Assembly: GCA_025352225.1 (NCBI GenBank)
Contig: JANXTT010000054.1
Location: 1-64,000, forward strand
Direction of reading: 5' to 3'
DNA length: 64,000 nt
From: Mucilaginibacter sp.
GTDB taxonomy: Bacteria; Bacteroidota; Bacteroidia; Sphingobacteriales; Sphingobacteriaceae
In this document: in pieces, positions 8,041 through 15,324 of the stretch
Numbering within the stretch: the stretch's first letter is position 1
Layout of the letters: every line of letters begins with the position of its first letter
Notes under the pieces: model-generated
What the model was told of the DNA's origin: nothing
The model's input: the letters and a program-made list of their open reading frames with translations, nothing else
Databases searched by the model: none
Made by a program: the position numbers and the translations under genes

Positions 8041-9039
8041 TTATTCGCTTTGCGTGGCCAGATCCGAATTGTCCTGGTAATTCTGCACGGCCTTTAAGAG
8101 GCCAGGCGAAAGTTTCCGGGTTTTCAGGATATCTACTTGCTGGTTGAATTCCAGGCCCATGCTGCTGGCGGTAATCTGCGGATCCTGCGTGATGGTGGTC
8201 AGCAGCAAGGATTTCAGGTCGTCGTACTCTGTATGGTCGGTGATGGCATTGGCGGCAAAACTTTTGAACTCTTCCGGAGCAAAGGACTGAACAGCCAGGG
8301 CGCTTGATGAGCGGACGTCTTTCAATTCGCCTTTATCTTTCAGGCGGTCCAGCAGGAGGTCCTTGGAGTTGGGGTCGAGCGCGAGTATCCGGGCGGCTTC
8401 GATCTTGGTTTGGGCGTTGGGCGGGTTTTCCAGTAGTTTTTGCAGCAGCGGGTATTGTTCAGCATGAATATCATAGCCGAGCAGCTGTACGCCTCTTTCG
8501 GGCGGCACCAATGCTTTCCCGGGTTCTTCCAGGCCTTCGATCACACGGCGCTGCAGATATTCATCCTTGAATTTACCGAGTACACCCATGACCTGGTCGC
8601 GGATCACCGGCTCGGGATCGTCCATCAAACCTCGTAAAGCGGCGAGGTAGGCCGGCAGGTATTTATTAAATTTAACTTCCAGGAAGGTGCTTTGCTTGAG
8701 GATGTTCAGGGCGCTGATGCGCATGGGCAATATTTCTTCCCGATCCTGCAGGATACCGAGGACCAGTTCGAAGATGTCCTGACGTTCAAAAAGCAGTCCG
8801 GCGATCTTGACTAAAACAAGGCTGCGCCAGCTGACAGGTTTGGCGCGTTCGAGAGCCGCGGCCTTGAATTGTTCAGCCAGGTCCGGGTCGCTGATATCGG
8901 GCAGGGCCAGTAAGATATCTTCGCCGGCTTCGGCCACCGGCTGGGTTCGGATGTGCTGCAGGGCATTGGCCTGGCGCTCCTGCTCCGCTTTAAGTTCCTG
9001 ATCGATGTTCAGGCGGTATTGTTCTACTTCTGTTGTCAT
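8041..9039 (-). CDS. HEAT-repeat protein
   Basis: A 332-residue, alpha-helical protein without signal peptide or membrane segment. Repeated motifs such as LYLAALRGLMDDPEPVIRDQ and ALNILKQS are typical of HEAT/armadillo repeats, about six to eight units. It lies between the tyrosinase (18 nt upstream) and the SCO1/MerC fusion (2 nt downstream), whose N-terminus has a similar fold. It is probably a scaffold or adaptor for the tyrosinase complex; no enzymatic motif is seen. Confidence 0.75.
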   Translation of the reverse strand: MTTEVEQYRLNIDQELKAEQERQANALQHIRTQPVAEAGEDILLALPDISDPDLAEQFKAAALERAKPVSWRSLVLVKIAGLLFERQDIFELVLGILQDREEILPMRISALNILKQSTFLEVKFNKYLPAYLAALRGLMDDPEPVIRDQVMGVLGKFKDEYLQRRVIEGLEEPGKALVPPERGVQLLGYDIHAEQYPLLQKLLENPPNAQTKIEAARILALDPNSKDLLLDRLKDKGELKDVRSSSALAVQSFAPEEFKSFAANAITDHTEYDDLKSLLLTTITQDPQITASSMGLEFNQQVDILKTRKLSPGLLKAVQNYQDNSDLATQSE

Positions 9040-9057
9040 CTTTTTCGAGTTTAAAGC

Positions 9058-10296
9058 TTATTGTTCATAGGGAATGTTATCGTAATCAAATCCGAGATAA
9101 GCGCGGGCATCGTGTTTGCCCTGATAATCGATCATATCAGCGAGCCTTGGGCTGATGCCGGGCGCCGGTACTTCGGGGCTGCCGGGCATGCCATTACCGG
9201 GCGGTGGAAAGTTGGGCCGCGGCGGGGTATGCACATTGTTCCAGGGCCAGAGGGTGTCTTTCAGGTTATGCCCGATGCGGATGGAACCGGGTGTGCCAGC
9301 GGCACCGAGAAACGGATAAGTGGCGGTGCTGGCCAGGTCGGTGCGTTTGTATTGGGACTGCCACCTGGCCCATAGCCGATCAACATTGGTATGCAAAAGG
9401 TAAAACAAAGGGTCTTTAGGGGCGGTGGCGGGGTTACTGATCGAACCGTTGAAACTGTTATGGGCGCTGCCATGGGGATCGCCTTCCATGGCGGTGAACT
9501 GCACGAACTGGTTGCTGATGGCGATGGTCTGGCTGTCATTCCGGACGACTTCGCTAGCTTTTTCGGTTGCGGTCTGAAACTTGGGGGTACGGATGATGCC
9601 GACATCGGTATCGGTCTTCCAGGTGCGGAAAGGATGGGCATCGGTAAATTGTACATTGCCGAGGTTGCCGCTGATACCCATGAACGCCAGCGTAAAAATA
9701 TTGGGCGCGGGGGTGTCGAACTTCCAGTAAGGCAGGGTGACGCTGGGGATGATGGCTTGCAGCTGCCGTTCTAGGTCGAGCAGGTAAGCGCGGTGCCAGG
9801 GCAGAAAGCCGTAATTGCCATGGGCCTCGGCGAGCGAGGTTTGGACGTGCATATCCCGGAAGGGCTGGAATTTGCCTGAAGAATTAAGGATGCCAAAGGC
9901 CTGCACAAAACGGTCACGTTCGGCATCGCTCAGTTTGTTGGCATCTTTTCTGACGCGGATCATGAGTTCGAGTTGACCGACGACGGCATGGGTCGCGGCA
10001 TCGGCGACCAAGATGACGGTGTCCTTATCATTGCTGCTGGGTGAACCGTATTTGCCGGCGACAAAAAAGCTGACGGGTGCCACGCCGGCGGTGAGCTGCA
10101 GGGTATCGCTGTAGGCACCGTTCTCGGTTAAGGAGAAGATGACTTTGCCGCCCCCAGCCGGGCCGTTGTTGCTCAGCAACAAATTGACGTTGGCGGTACC
10201 CGCGGGGATATTACTTAGAGCCAGGCTGCAGGGTACCGGCCGCCAGCTGATATAGGGCAATGAATTGGTCGAAAAAAGGGTGAGCTGTGCATTCAT
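9058..10296 (-). CDS. Tyrosinase (type-3 copper monooxygenase)
   Basis: A 412-residue protein from the ATG chosen; an in-frame TTG nine codons upstream is less likely. The CuA site is H150, H159 and H168 (HVQTSLAEAHG...PWHRAYL). The CuB site is H275, H279 (DPHGSAHN) and H302 (FYLLHTNVDRLW). Both fit the tyrosinase/polyphenol-oxidase pattern. Residues 1-115 form an extra beta-rich domain that ordinary bacterial tyrosinases lack. A proline-rich segment precedes the C-terminus. No signal peptide is visible. The expected activity is o-hydroxylation of phenols and oxidation of catechols. First gene of a high-GC operon with HEAT and SCO1/MerC proteins. Confidence 0.9.
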   Translation of the reverse strand: MNAQLTLFSTNSLPYISWRPVPCSLALSNIPAGTANVNLLLSNNGPAGGGKVIFSLTENGAYSDTLQLTAGVAPVSFFVAGKYGSPSSNDKDTVILVADAATHAVVGQLELMIRVRKDANKLSDAERDRFVQAFGILNSSGKFQPFRDMHVQTSLAEAHGNYGFLPWHRAYLLDLERQLQAIIPSVTLPYWKFDTPAPNIFTLAFMGISGNLGNVQFTDAHPFRTWKTDTDVGIIRTPKFQTATEKASEVVRNDSQTIAISNQFVQFTAMEGDPHGSAHNSFNGSISNPATAPKDPLFYLLHTNVDRLWARWQSQYKRTDLASTATYPFLGAAGTPGSIRIGHNLKDTLWPWNNVHTPPRPNFPPPGNGMPGSPEVPAPGISPRLADMIDYQGKHDARAYLGFDYDNIPYEQ

Positions 10297-10583
10297 TGTT
10301 TGTGATAATTTGCGATGGAACAAATATTGTTTAGGACAAGGCTAATATACTAATTTATAAACATTTACAAATAAAATGAAAGAAATAATATGGGTCGCAA
10401 GCTTATTATTCTGTACGGAAATAAGCGGGATATTTTCCGGGTGTCAGGCAGCGAAAAAAGGCCATTAGAATTTTACAATATCTGACCGAATTTAAAATAG
10501 GAATAGGCCAGGCAAAAAAGGATAAGCATTACAACCAAAACAACCAGAATCATTCGTGCAGCAGACGCCACCGAATAGGATAA
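10297..10583. other. Intergenic stretch with short remnant frames
   Basis: No complete gene is supported. On the plus strand, 10376-10468 encodes a 30-residue peptide with a lipoprotein-like start (ending FSGCQAAKKGH). On the minus strand a short hydrophobic frame (about 10480-10560) encodes one membrane helix. Both look like decayed gene ends. The region also holds the upstream sequence of the tyrosinase operon, without a clear TAnnTTTG promoter. Confidence 0.4.
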
Positions 10584-10793
10584 ATGATGAAACGTGGTGC
10601 TGGCAAATTGAAGGTAACGGCAGTAATTGAACTTCAAAAATCGATAAATGAGTTGATTTCATCAAACCTTTACCGGATAATCCAGGAATTTTTCACCAAC
10701 ACGTTGAAACATGCCATGGCGAGACAGGCCAGGATTGAACTATCACTTTTTTATTTCCATTATCAATTTTTAAGTTTTACGGTTTTTAATTAA
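10584..10793 (+). pseudogene. Fragment of a histidine-kinase ATPase domain
   Basis: The 69-residue frame contains NLYRIIQEFFTNTLKHA followed by a short beta-strand-like segment. This matches the N-box region of LuxR-associated (HisKA_3-type) sensor kinases. Everything before and after is missing and the tail is unrelated. It is a remnant, and evidence of turnover in this island. Confidence 0.6.
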
Positions 10794-10986
10794 ATCGTTT
10801 TTTGTACGTATGATTTTTGAGGTGGCGCGATGGGTGCACTTTATAGTGTTTTATCCACCTCTCCATCTGATACAGAACTACAGTCATCTTTTATTTTAAT
10901 TCTGTTTATTTAAGCAGGAACCACAGTCGTCATTTGGGTCTGAATGATTTACGGTACAATTAAATGTTAGGTATTATTGCAGGGAA
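10794..10986. other. Intergenic stretch before the fic repeats
   Basis: AT-rich DNA without a supported gene. Nothing recognisable was seen apart from a faint, diverged extra repeat unit near 10963-10986. Confidence 0.35.
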
Positions 10987-11106
10987 TACTAATTATAGCA
11001 CAGCAATATTTACTAACTTTGACCCTGCGGTAAATACTAATTACAACACAGCAATGTTTACTAATTTCATCACAATGGTATTTGCTAATTATAGCACAAG
11101 AACAAT
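10987..11106 (+). repeat. Five imperfect 24-bp tandem repeats upstream of fic
   Basis: Units start at 10987, 11011, 11035, 11059 and 11083, each beginning TACTAA or TGCTAA and ending near an ATT or GTT. The last unit contains TGCTAATTATAGCA, a 5-bp inverted repeat with a 4-nt spacer; the first has the same with one mismatch. Unit 2 also creates TAACTTTG, a match to the -7 box. The array ends 28 nt before the fic start codon. Operator sites for the AbiEi-like N-terminal domain of the encoded protein are the most likely role, by inference. Confidence 0.8.
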
Positions 11107-11134
11107 CATATTTAAATTTTAAATTGGACGAATT

Positions 11135-12697
11135 ATGGCAACACCAAGAGAAAAGTTTGCTGAAGCATTGAAGTTACTAAAGGTACTTCAGGACAAAGGG
11201 CATGTAGCCATACACACCGATGAAATCCCCAACCGAGTTCATAGGGAAATCCTTCTAAAAAATGGCTTTCTTAAAGAAGTAACCAAGGGATGGTATATTG
11301 CTGCAGACCCAATGGAAAGGGATGGCGAAACCACCTCGTGGTACAGTTCATATTGGGACTTTTGTGCCAAATTTCTTGAATATAAATATGATTCTGATTG
11401 GTGTTTGTCGGCAGATCAATCAGTACTTATACACGCTGGTAACTGGTCTGTACCACCACAGTTATTTATCCGGTCACCACATGCGAATAACAAACCAACA
11501 CCGTTACCTCATAATACCTCGTTGTTTAACCTGAAAACAGATCTCCCAACCGGGAACCAACTGATAATTGAACGAAGAATAAGAATGTACAACTTGCAAG
11601 CTTCATTAATTTATAGTACCGCAAGCATGTACGGTAAAAGCAGTATAGATGCCAGGACTGCTTTGTCTTTAATAAGAGATGCTTCGGAACTATTGCCAGT
11701 GCTCTTGGAAAATGGACACACTAAAATAGGTGGCAGATTGGCTGGTGCATTTAGAAATATTCAAAGGGACAGAATAGCAGACCAGATCATGGAAACCATG
11801 AAACAGGCTGGCTATGATATTCGTGAAGAAGACCCTTTTGAAAATAAACTGGCCATTAATCTGTCCACCCGCGATCGTTCTCCTTTTGTAAACAGGATCA
11901 AGCTAATGTGGCAGCAAATGAGAGAAGTAGTTATAAAAGACTTCCCAGTGACCCCAGGTATCCCAAAAGATCATGAAGCCTATCTGAAAAACGTCGAGGA
12001 GGTTTACGTGACGGATGCTTACCACTCTTTATCTATTGAGCGGTACAAAGTAACCCCTGAATTAATTGAGCGGGTTAGCACCGGACAATGGGACAATAAC
12101 GCAACCGAACAAGATAAAAAACAAAAAGATGCGATCGCAGCACGCGGGTATTATCAGGCGTTTCAAGTAGTTAAAGAAACCATATTCCAAGTATTGAATA
12201 ATGCAAATCCCGGTAGCCAAAGTGAAAAAGATCACCAGAGATGGTATCGGGAACTCTTTGATCCGAGCGTAGCTGCTGGTATTTTGAAAGCAGCAGATCT
12301 CGCAGGTTATCGCAGCCACCAGGTTTTCATTGGTGGCTCCAAGCACGTGCCATTAAGTGTAGATTCGATGCGCGACGCTATGCCGGTACTATTCGAGTTG
12401 CTTGAGGCCGAAGCTGAAGCTTCTGTAAGGGCGGTCCTTGGTCATTTTATTTTTGTATTTATACATCCTTACATGGACGGGAACGGGCGGGTGGGCAGAT
12501 TTTTAATGAATATAATGTTTGCGTCCGGCGGTTATCCATGGACAGTAATCCCTGTTGAGAAAAGATCGGAATACATGTCAGCCCTGGAAAAAGCAAGCAC
12601 TGAATCGGACATAAGTGCCTTTTCAAAATTCATTGCATATTTAGTAAATGAAGGGCTAAAAGGCACACCAGTAGCAACTCTGCCCGGAACGAAATAA
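11135..12697 (+). CDS. AbiEi-like antitoxin domain fused to Fic AMP-transferase
   Basis: A 520-residue protein. Residues about 10-130 resemble the AbiEi/type IV antitoxin winged helix (HREILLKNGFLKEVTKGWY, then LSADQSVLIH). The C-terminal half is a Fic domain with an intact motif H444PYMDGNGRVGR455, so nucleotidyl transfer, usually AMP, to protein hydroxyls is expected. An inhibitory helix is present as S298LSIE302R, which has the S/T-xxx-E core but Arg in place of the usual Gly or Asn. The protein thus carries both a likely DNA-binding regulator and a self-inhibited toxin-like enzyme. The 24-bp repeat array lies immediately upstream. Confidence 0.85.
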   Translation: MATPREKFAEALKLLKVLQDKGHVAIHTDEIPNRVHREILLKNGFLKEVTKGWYIAADPMERDGETTSWYSSYWDFCAKFLEYKYDSDWCLSADQSVLIHAGNWSVPPQLFIRSPHANNKPTPLPHNTSLFNLKTDLPTGNQLIIERRIRMYNLQASLIYSTASMYGKSSIDARTALSLIRDASELLPVLLENGHTKIGGRLAGAFRNIQRDRIADQIMETMKQAGYDIREEDPFENKLAINLSTRDRSPFVNRIKLMWQQMREVVIKDFPVTPGIPKDHEAYLKNVEEVYVTDAYHSLSIERYKVTPELIERVSTGQWDNNATEQDKKQKDAIAARGYYQAFQVVKETIFQVLNNANPGSQSEKDHQRWYRELFDPSVAAGILKAADLAGYRSHQVFIGGSKHVPLSVDSMRDAMPVLFELLEAEAEASVRAVLGHFIFVFIHPYMDGNGRVGRFLMNIMFASGGYPWTVIPVEKRSEYMSALEKASTESDISAFSKFIAYLVNEGLKGTPVATLPGTK

Positions 12698-12796
12698 AAA
12701 AATGCGATAGGCACATAAGTGAATAGCGTGATGTGAGCCGCTTTTGACCGGATCGTATCAGTGGTTACCACAATTTATTGAAGATAAGTTATTTAA

Positions 12797-13015
12797 AACA
12801 GTCATATCATTAGTGATGCAGCTAGCGGAGATCACGATAGCCCGACAGTTATCACCGATGATGCTGTAAATGATGCTGTAAGTGATGCTGTAAATATTCA
12901 GGTACGAGATAGGTTAGTAGAAAAATTAAAATGGATTCGAAAGCATAGTGGTGTAGCAATCAAATGTGGTAAAATTATAATAACGAAACGGGGTATTTAT
13001 ATAATAATCGATTAA
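12797..13015 (+). pseudogene. C-terminal remnant of a wHTH regulator
   Basis: An open frame of 72 codons with no start codon and a stop immediately before it. It encodes DDAVNDAVSDAVN followed by RLVEKLKWIRKHSG and a short beta-rich end. Repeated D-A-V-N/S linkers before a winged helix are typical of the C-terminus of AlbA_2/RecG-like ATP-binding regulators in Bacteroidota. The linker DNA is a 12-bp repeat, three units at 12860-12895. The N-terminal part is missing. Confidence 0.5.
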
Positions 13016-13089
13016 GGTATATACCTGGCGAAATCAGATTAGTTACCTCCTTATATATGATCAAACCACAATACAAATCACTGATTAAT

Positions 13090-13112
13090 ATCATATTAAG
13101 TATTAATATGAT
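13090..13112. promoter_or_regulatory. Perfect 10-bp palindrome
   Basis: ATCATATTAA-GTA-TTAATATGAT. It could be an operator or a recombination site, but no regulator gene adjoins it. Confidence 0.35.
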
Positions 13113-13253
13113 TCGCATTTTAGATTTATTATATTGCATAATTAATTGTTTTTTATTACCTTAGCCATACGATTTCAGGTTACAATACCTATTCCGTAAC
13201 CCGGCGTTGTTTGATAGAAAAAGATAATTGATAATCAATTAGTTAAAGATATA

Positions 13254-13275
13254 GGTTCGAGCCGAGGTGGGACAC
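13254..13275 (+). other. tRNA 3'-end-like segment, candidate distal att site
   Basis: The segment begins GGTTCGA and ends GGGACAC, in the layout of the T loop and acceptor end of a tRNA, and is followed at once by T residues and a terminator. It shares GGTTCGA and the general 3' pattern with tRNA-Lys at 2493-2515 but is not identical, and no T stem can be drawn. It may mark the far end of an element that inserted at a tRNA gene. Confidence 0.3.
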
Positions 13276-13287
13276 TTTTTTATCGAA

Positions 13288-13323
13288 AAACAGCCTTTAA
13301 GGTACCTTTATGGCTGTTTTTTG
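13288..13323 (+). terminator. Rho-independent terminator
   Basis: The stem AAACAGCC/GGCTGTTT encloses an inner palindrome AAGGTACCTT and is followed by a T run. No intact gene precedes it, which fits a leftover tRNA or gene end. Confidence 0.65.
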
Positions 13324-13483
13324 TTTAGCAAAAGCCAATAACCCACAACTGACCTAGCCTTTTTTGCAACTTTGAAACTTTTTGTTTCGTAAATAATACT
13401 GACTGTTTCGCATGAAAAGCGAATTTAACCAAAGCATCATTTCCTTTAAGATCATCATTAATCCGTTAGAGCGAAAGGAAGGT

Positions 13484-14014
13484 ATGCATACAAAACATCC
13501 TAGAGTGAAGATCAATAAAAATAGACTTTTTTTAAGGTATGGCCAGGTGATCCTATCCGGCTTGATCCTAATAAACCTTTTTGCTTGTAAAAAGGATGCC
13601 ATTACAAAGCCGCAGCTAATCAATATTAAGGCGGGTTTGCTAAATAGTATAAACGCCTTGCGTGCCAAAGGTTGTCATTGCAGTATAGATACTATAACGC
13701 CGGTAAAACAGGTAAGCTGGAATGATAGCCTTGAAAAGGCTGCGGCAGCTCATGCTATGGATATGTATAATAAAAACTATTTTGAACATATATCGCCACA
13801 GGGCATTACACCGGGCGACTGGGCTAAACAGCAAGGTTATAACGCCGTAAGCCTGGGTGAAGACATTGCCCAAAACTATGAGACCATAGACGCTACCATA
13901 ACAGCCTGGAAGGCCAGCCACGAACATTGCACCGTAATGATGGACTCTGTTTACAGGGAGGTAGGTGCCGCGCGATATGGCAATTACTGGGTTATGCTGC
14001 TTGGCAGGCGTTGA
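13484..14014 (+). CDS. CAP/SCP-domain lipoprotein
   Basis: 176 residues from the ATG preceded by AAAGGAAGG five nt upstream; an upstream in-frame ATG at 13412 would bury the signal peptide. The signal sequence ends in a lipobox (LFAC). Residues about 65-176 are a CAP domain: AAAHAMDMYNKNYFEH, LGEDIAQNY and ASHEHC supply the conserved His and Glu residues of the SCP/PR1 cavity. It should be an extracytoplasmic lipoprotein of unknown activity. The gene stands alone and ends at a bidirectional terminator. Confidence 0.85.
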   Translation: MHTKHPRVKINKNRLFLRYGQVILSGLILINLFACKKDAITKPQLINIKAGLLNSINALRAKGCHCSIDTITPVKQVSWNDSLEKAAAAHAMDMYNKNYFEHISPQGITPGDWAKQQGYNAVSLGEDIAQNYETIDATITAWKASHEHCTVMMDSVYREVGAARYGNYWVMLLGRR

Positions 14015-14057
14015 TTGTCAATAACTTATTGTAATTACTACGCCAAAGCTTTTAAAA

Positions 14058-14096
14058 AAAAGAGGTTGCTCCATATTTTACGGGCAACCTCTTTTG
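14058..14096. terminator. Bidirectional terminator between convergent genes
   Basis: The stem AAAGAGGTTGC/GCAACCTCTTT is flanked by A on one side and T on the other. It serves the CAP gene and the convergent GH12 gene. Confidence 0.8.
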
Positions 14097-14136
14097 CTTT
14101 GTTACAAGTTGAAACGAAAGTTTACCTACTATGGAA

Positions 14137-14886
14137 TTAATATGCGTTTAGCGAGTAACTGTTACATGTAAAGTTTAGCTGTTGCGAATTTGTCGATGTA
14201 AATTCGCATCCAAAACCTACTCTGGATAGGGTTCTGTTATAGAAGTTATAACCCCAGTTGGTGTTTTTATCGATCCACTGTATCATAGCCTTCATATCTA
14301 CATAACCGCTGGTGTTCTGGCTGGTAGCTACAAAGCTTATACAATCATGATCGGTATGTCCGCGGGCGATATTATAAGTGCGGCCGCCTACATTTACATT
14401 GGTGTACGCCCAAACAGGCCCGTTTGAATTGTAGCTGTATGAAATAGGCGATGAGTTTTTCCATTGCTCCCAAACCATTATTTCATAGTTATAATTATCA
14501 AACCAGAAATCATAAGCTACGTCCCAAACGCCTAACCACTGCGACATGGAGAAATTGTAGTTAGAGTTTAAAGCACTCATACTACCAAATCTTTTGTTTA
14601 CATTAAGATTTACGTTTGGATAAGATTTTACCCCGCCGCCATTAGGCTGCCAGGAATTGGCACCCCAGTTGGATGCCGAGTTGGCCCACGCTTTTTGAGA
14701 CGAGCCCGAAACACCGGCCCACACGAGATTTTGAATGCTGTAGGGCGAATAATTTAACACGCCAGTCCAGCTCCATGTTTCCTGATAGGATTTCACTTCG
14801 GCTGATGGTTTAGGGTTTTCTGAAGCATTTTTTGAACATGAGTTCAGGAGTGCTATAGCTAGCAATCCAATCGCAATTTTTTTCAT
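14137..14886 (-). CDS. GH12 endoglucanase/xyloglucanase-like lipoprotein
   Basis: 249 residues from the ATG chosen, starting with a lipoprotein signal (LLNSC). Family GH12 is shown by an aromatic-rich beta-jelly-roll sequence with the predicted nucleophile E135 (YNYEIMVWEQW) and acid/base E228 (GFGCEFTST). The expected activity is cleavage of beta-1,4-glucan or xyloglucan at the cell surface. An in-frame ATG 12 codons upstream overlaps a possible -7 box (TATGTTTG on the minus strand, 14920-14927, with TTG 23 nt before it), which supports the shorter start. Stand-alone gene, without SusC/D neighbours. Confidence 0.85.
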   Translation of the reverse strand: MKKIAIGLLAIALLNSCSKNASENPKPSAEVKSYQETWSWTGVLNYSPYSIQNLVWAGVSGSSQKAWANSASNWGANSWQPNGGGVKSYPNVNLNVNKRFGSMSALNSNYNFSMSQWLGVWDVAYDFWFDNYNYEIMVWEQWKNSSPISYSYNSNGPVWAYTNVNVGGRTYNIARGHTDHDCISFVATSQNTSGYVDMKAMIQWIDKNTNWGYNFYNRTLSRVGFGCEFTSTNSQQLNFTCNSYSLNAY

Positions 14887-15060
14887 TTTAGATAGATTTT
14901 TTTGGTTTATATAATATTTCAAACATATATATTATTTTAAATGAATGTATCAATATGTAATTATATGATTATATTTGGGTAAAAAAATACAAGTTATAAC
15001 ATACATATGCTTGCCTTGTGTTTAAAAACCTTAAAATTCTGATTATAAAATTATAGGATT

Positions 15061-15180
15061 AAAGAAACATTATAATCAATTAGCCGCCATAATGGGCGTA
15101 CCAATCCCGATATGTTTAAAGATGCCCAAGCAAGTTTTGCAAAAATTTATGCAGGCTTTCAAACTACATAATGAAGAGAC
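15061..15180 (+). pseudogene. Degenerate internal fragment of a tyrosine integrase
   Basis: This stretch aligns with about 3052-3175 of the integrase gene. CATTATAATCAATTAGCCG matches CATTACAACCAGCTGGCTG, and the encoded MPKQVLQKFMQAFKLHNEE matches MPKQVLQKSLMQAFKLHNDE apart from a deleted codon. Flanking integrase sequence is absent. It marks an older integrase copy and probably an old island boundary. Confidence 0.75.
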
Positions 15181-15189
15181 GATAATTAA

Positions 15190-15253
15190 TTATCTACGCA
15201 CTTGCCCTCGCTGCTATTGCGCCAAAATGGGAGACATGGGTAAAAATGGGTAT
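15190..15253 (-). repeat. Intergenic repeat element (reverse copy)
   Basis: Read on the minus strand it begins TACCCATTTTTACCCATGTC, which is identical over 20 bases to the copy at about 200-219. It then continues through CATTTTGGCGCAA, which resembles the element at 17684-17740. Confidence 0.6.
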
Positions 15254-15324
15254 AATAAAAATTGTATTTTTTTCTTTAAACCGTAATTAACACACGCCAC
15301 AGGCGTGCGCCAGCGTTGGGGTTC

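Larger units (their letters stand above)
13016..13483. other. Gene-free stretch with two palindromes and a tRNA-end-like segment
   Basis: No gene is supported. The stretch contains a 10-bp inverted repeat with 3-nt spacer at 13090-13112, a 7-bp inverted repeat with 1-nt spacer at 13226-13240, a segment resembling a tRNA 3' end at 13254-13275 and a terminator at 13288-13323. Confidence 0.5.

Noticed and set aside
7148-8147. Several plus-strand open frames opposite the HEAT and SCO1/MerC genes
   Set aside because: They are antisense to genes with recognisable domains, have low-complexity Gly/Arg content, and are a by-product of high GC.
9261-9656. 131-codon open frame on the minus strand inside the tyrosinase gene
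   Set aside because: It lies in another frame of a gene with clear copper motifs; the high GC content creates long spurious frames here.
11014-11021. TAACTTTG in repeat unit 2 as the fic promoter
   Set aside because: It matches the -7 box, but the nearest upstream TTG is about 34 nt away, longer than the usual spacing, so it is not listed as a promoter.
10987-11106. The tandem repeats as a CRISPR array
   Set aside because: The units are contiguous with no unique spacers and differ among themselves; there are no cas genes.
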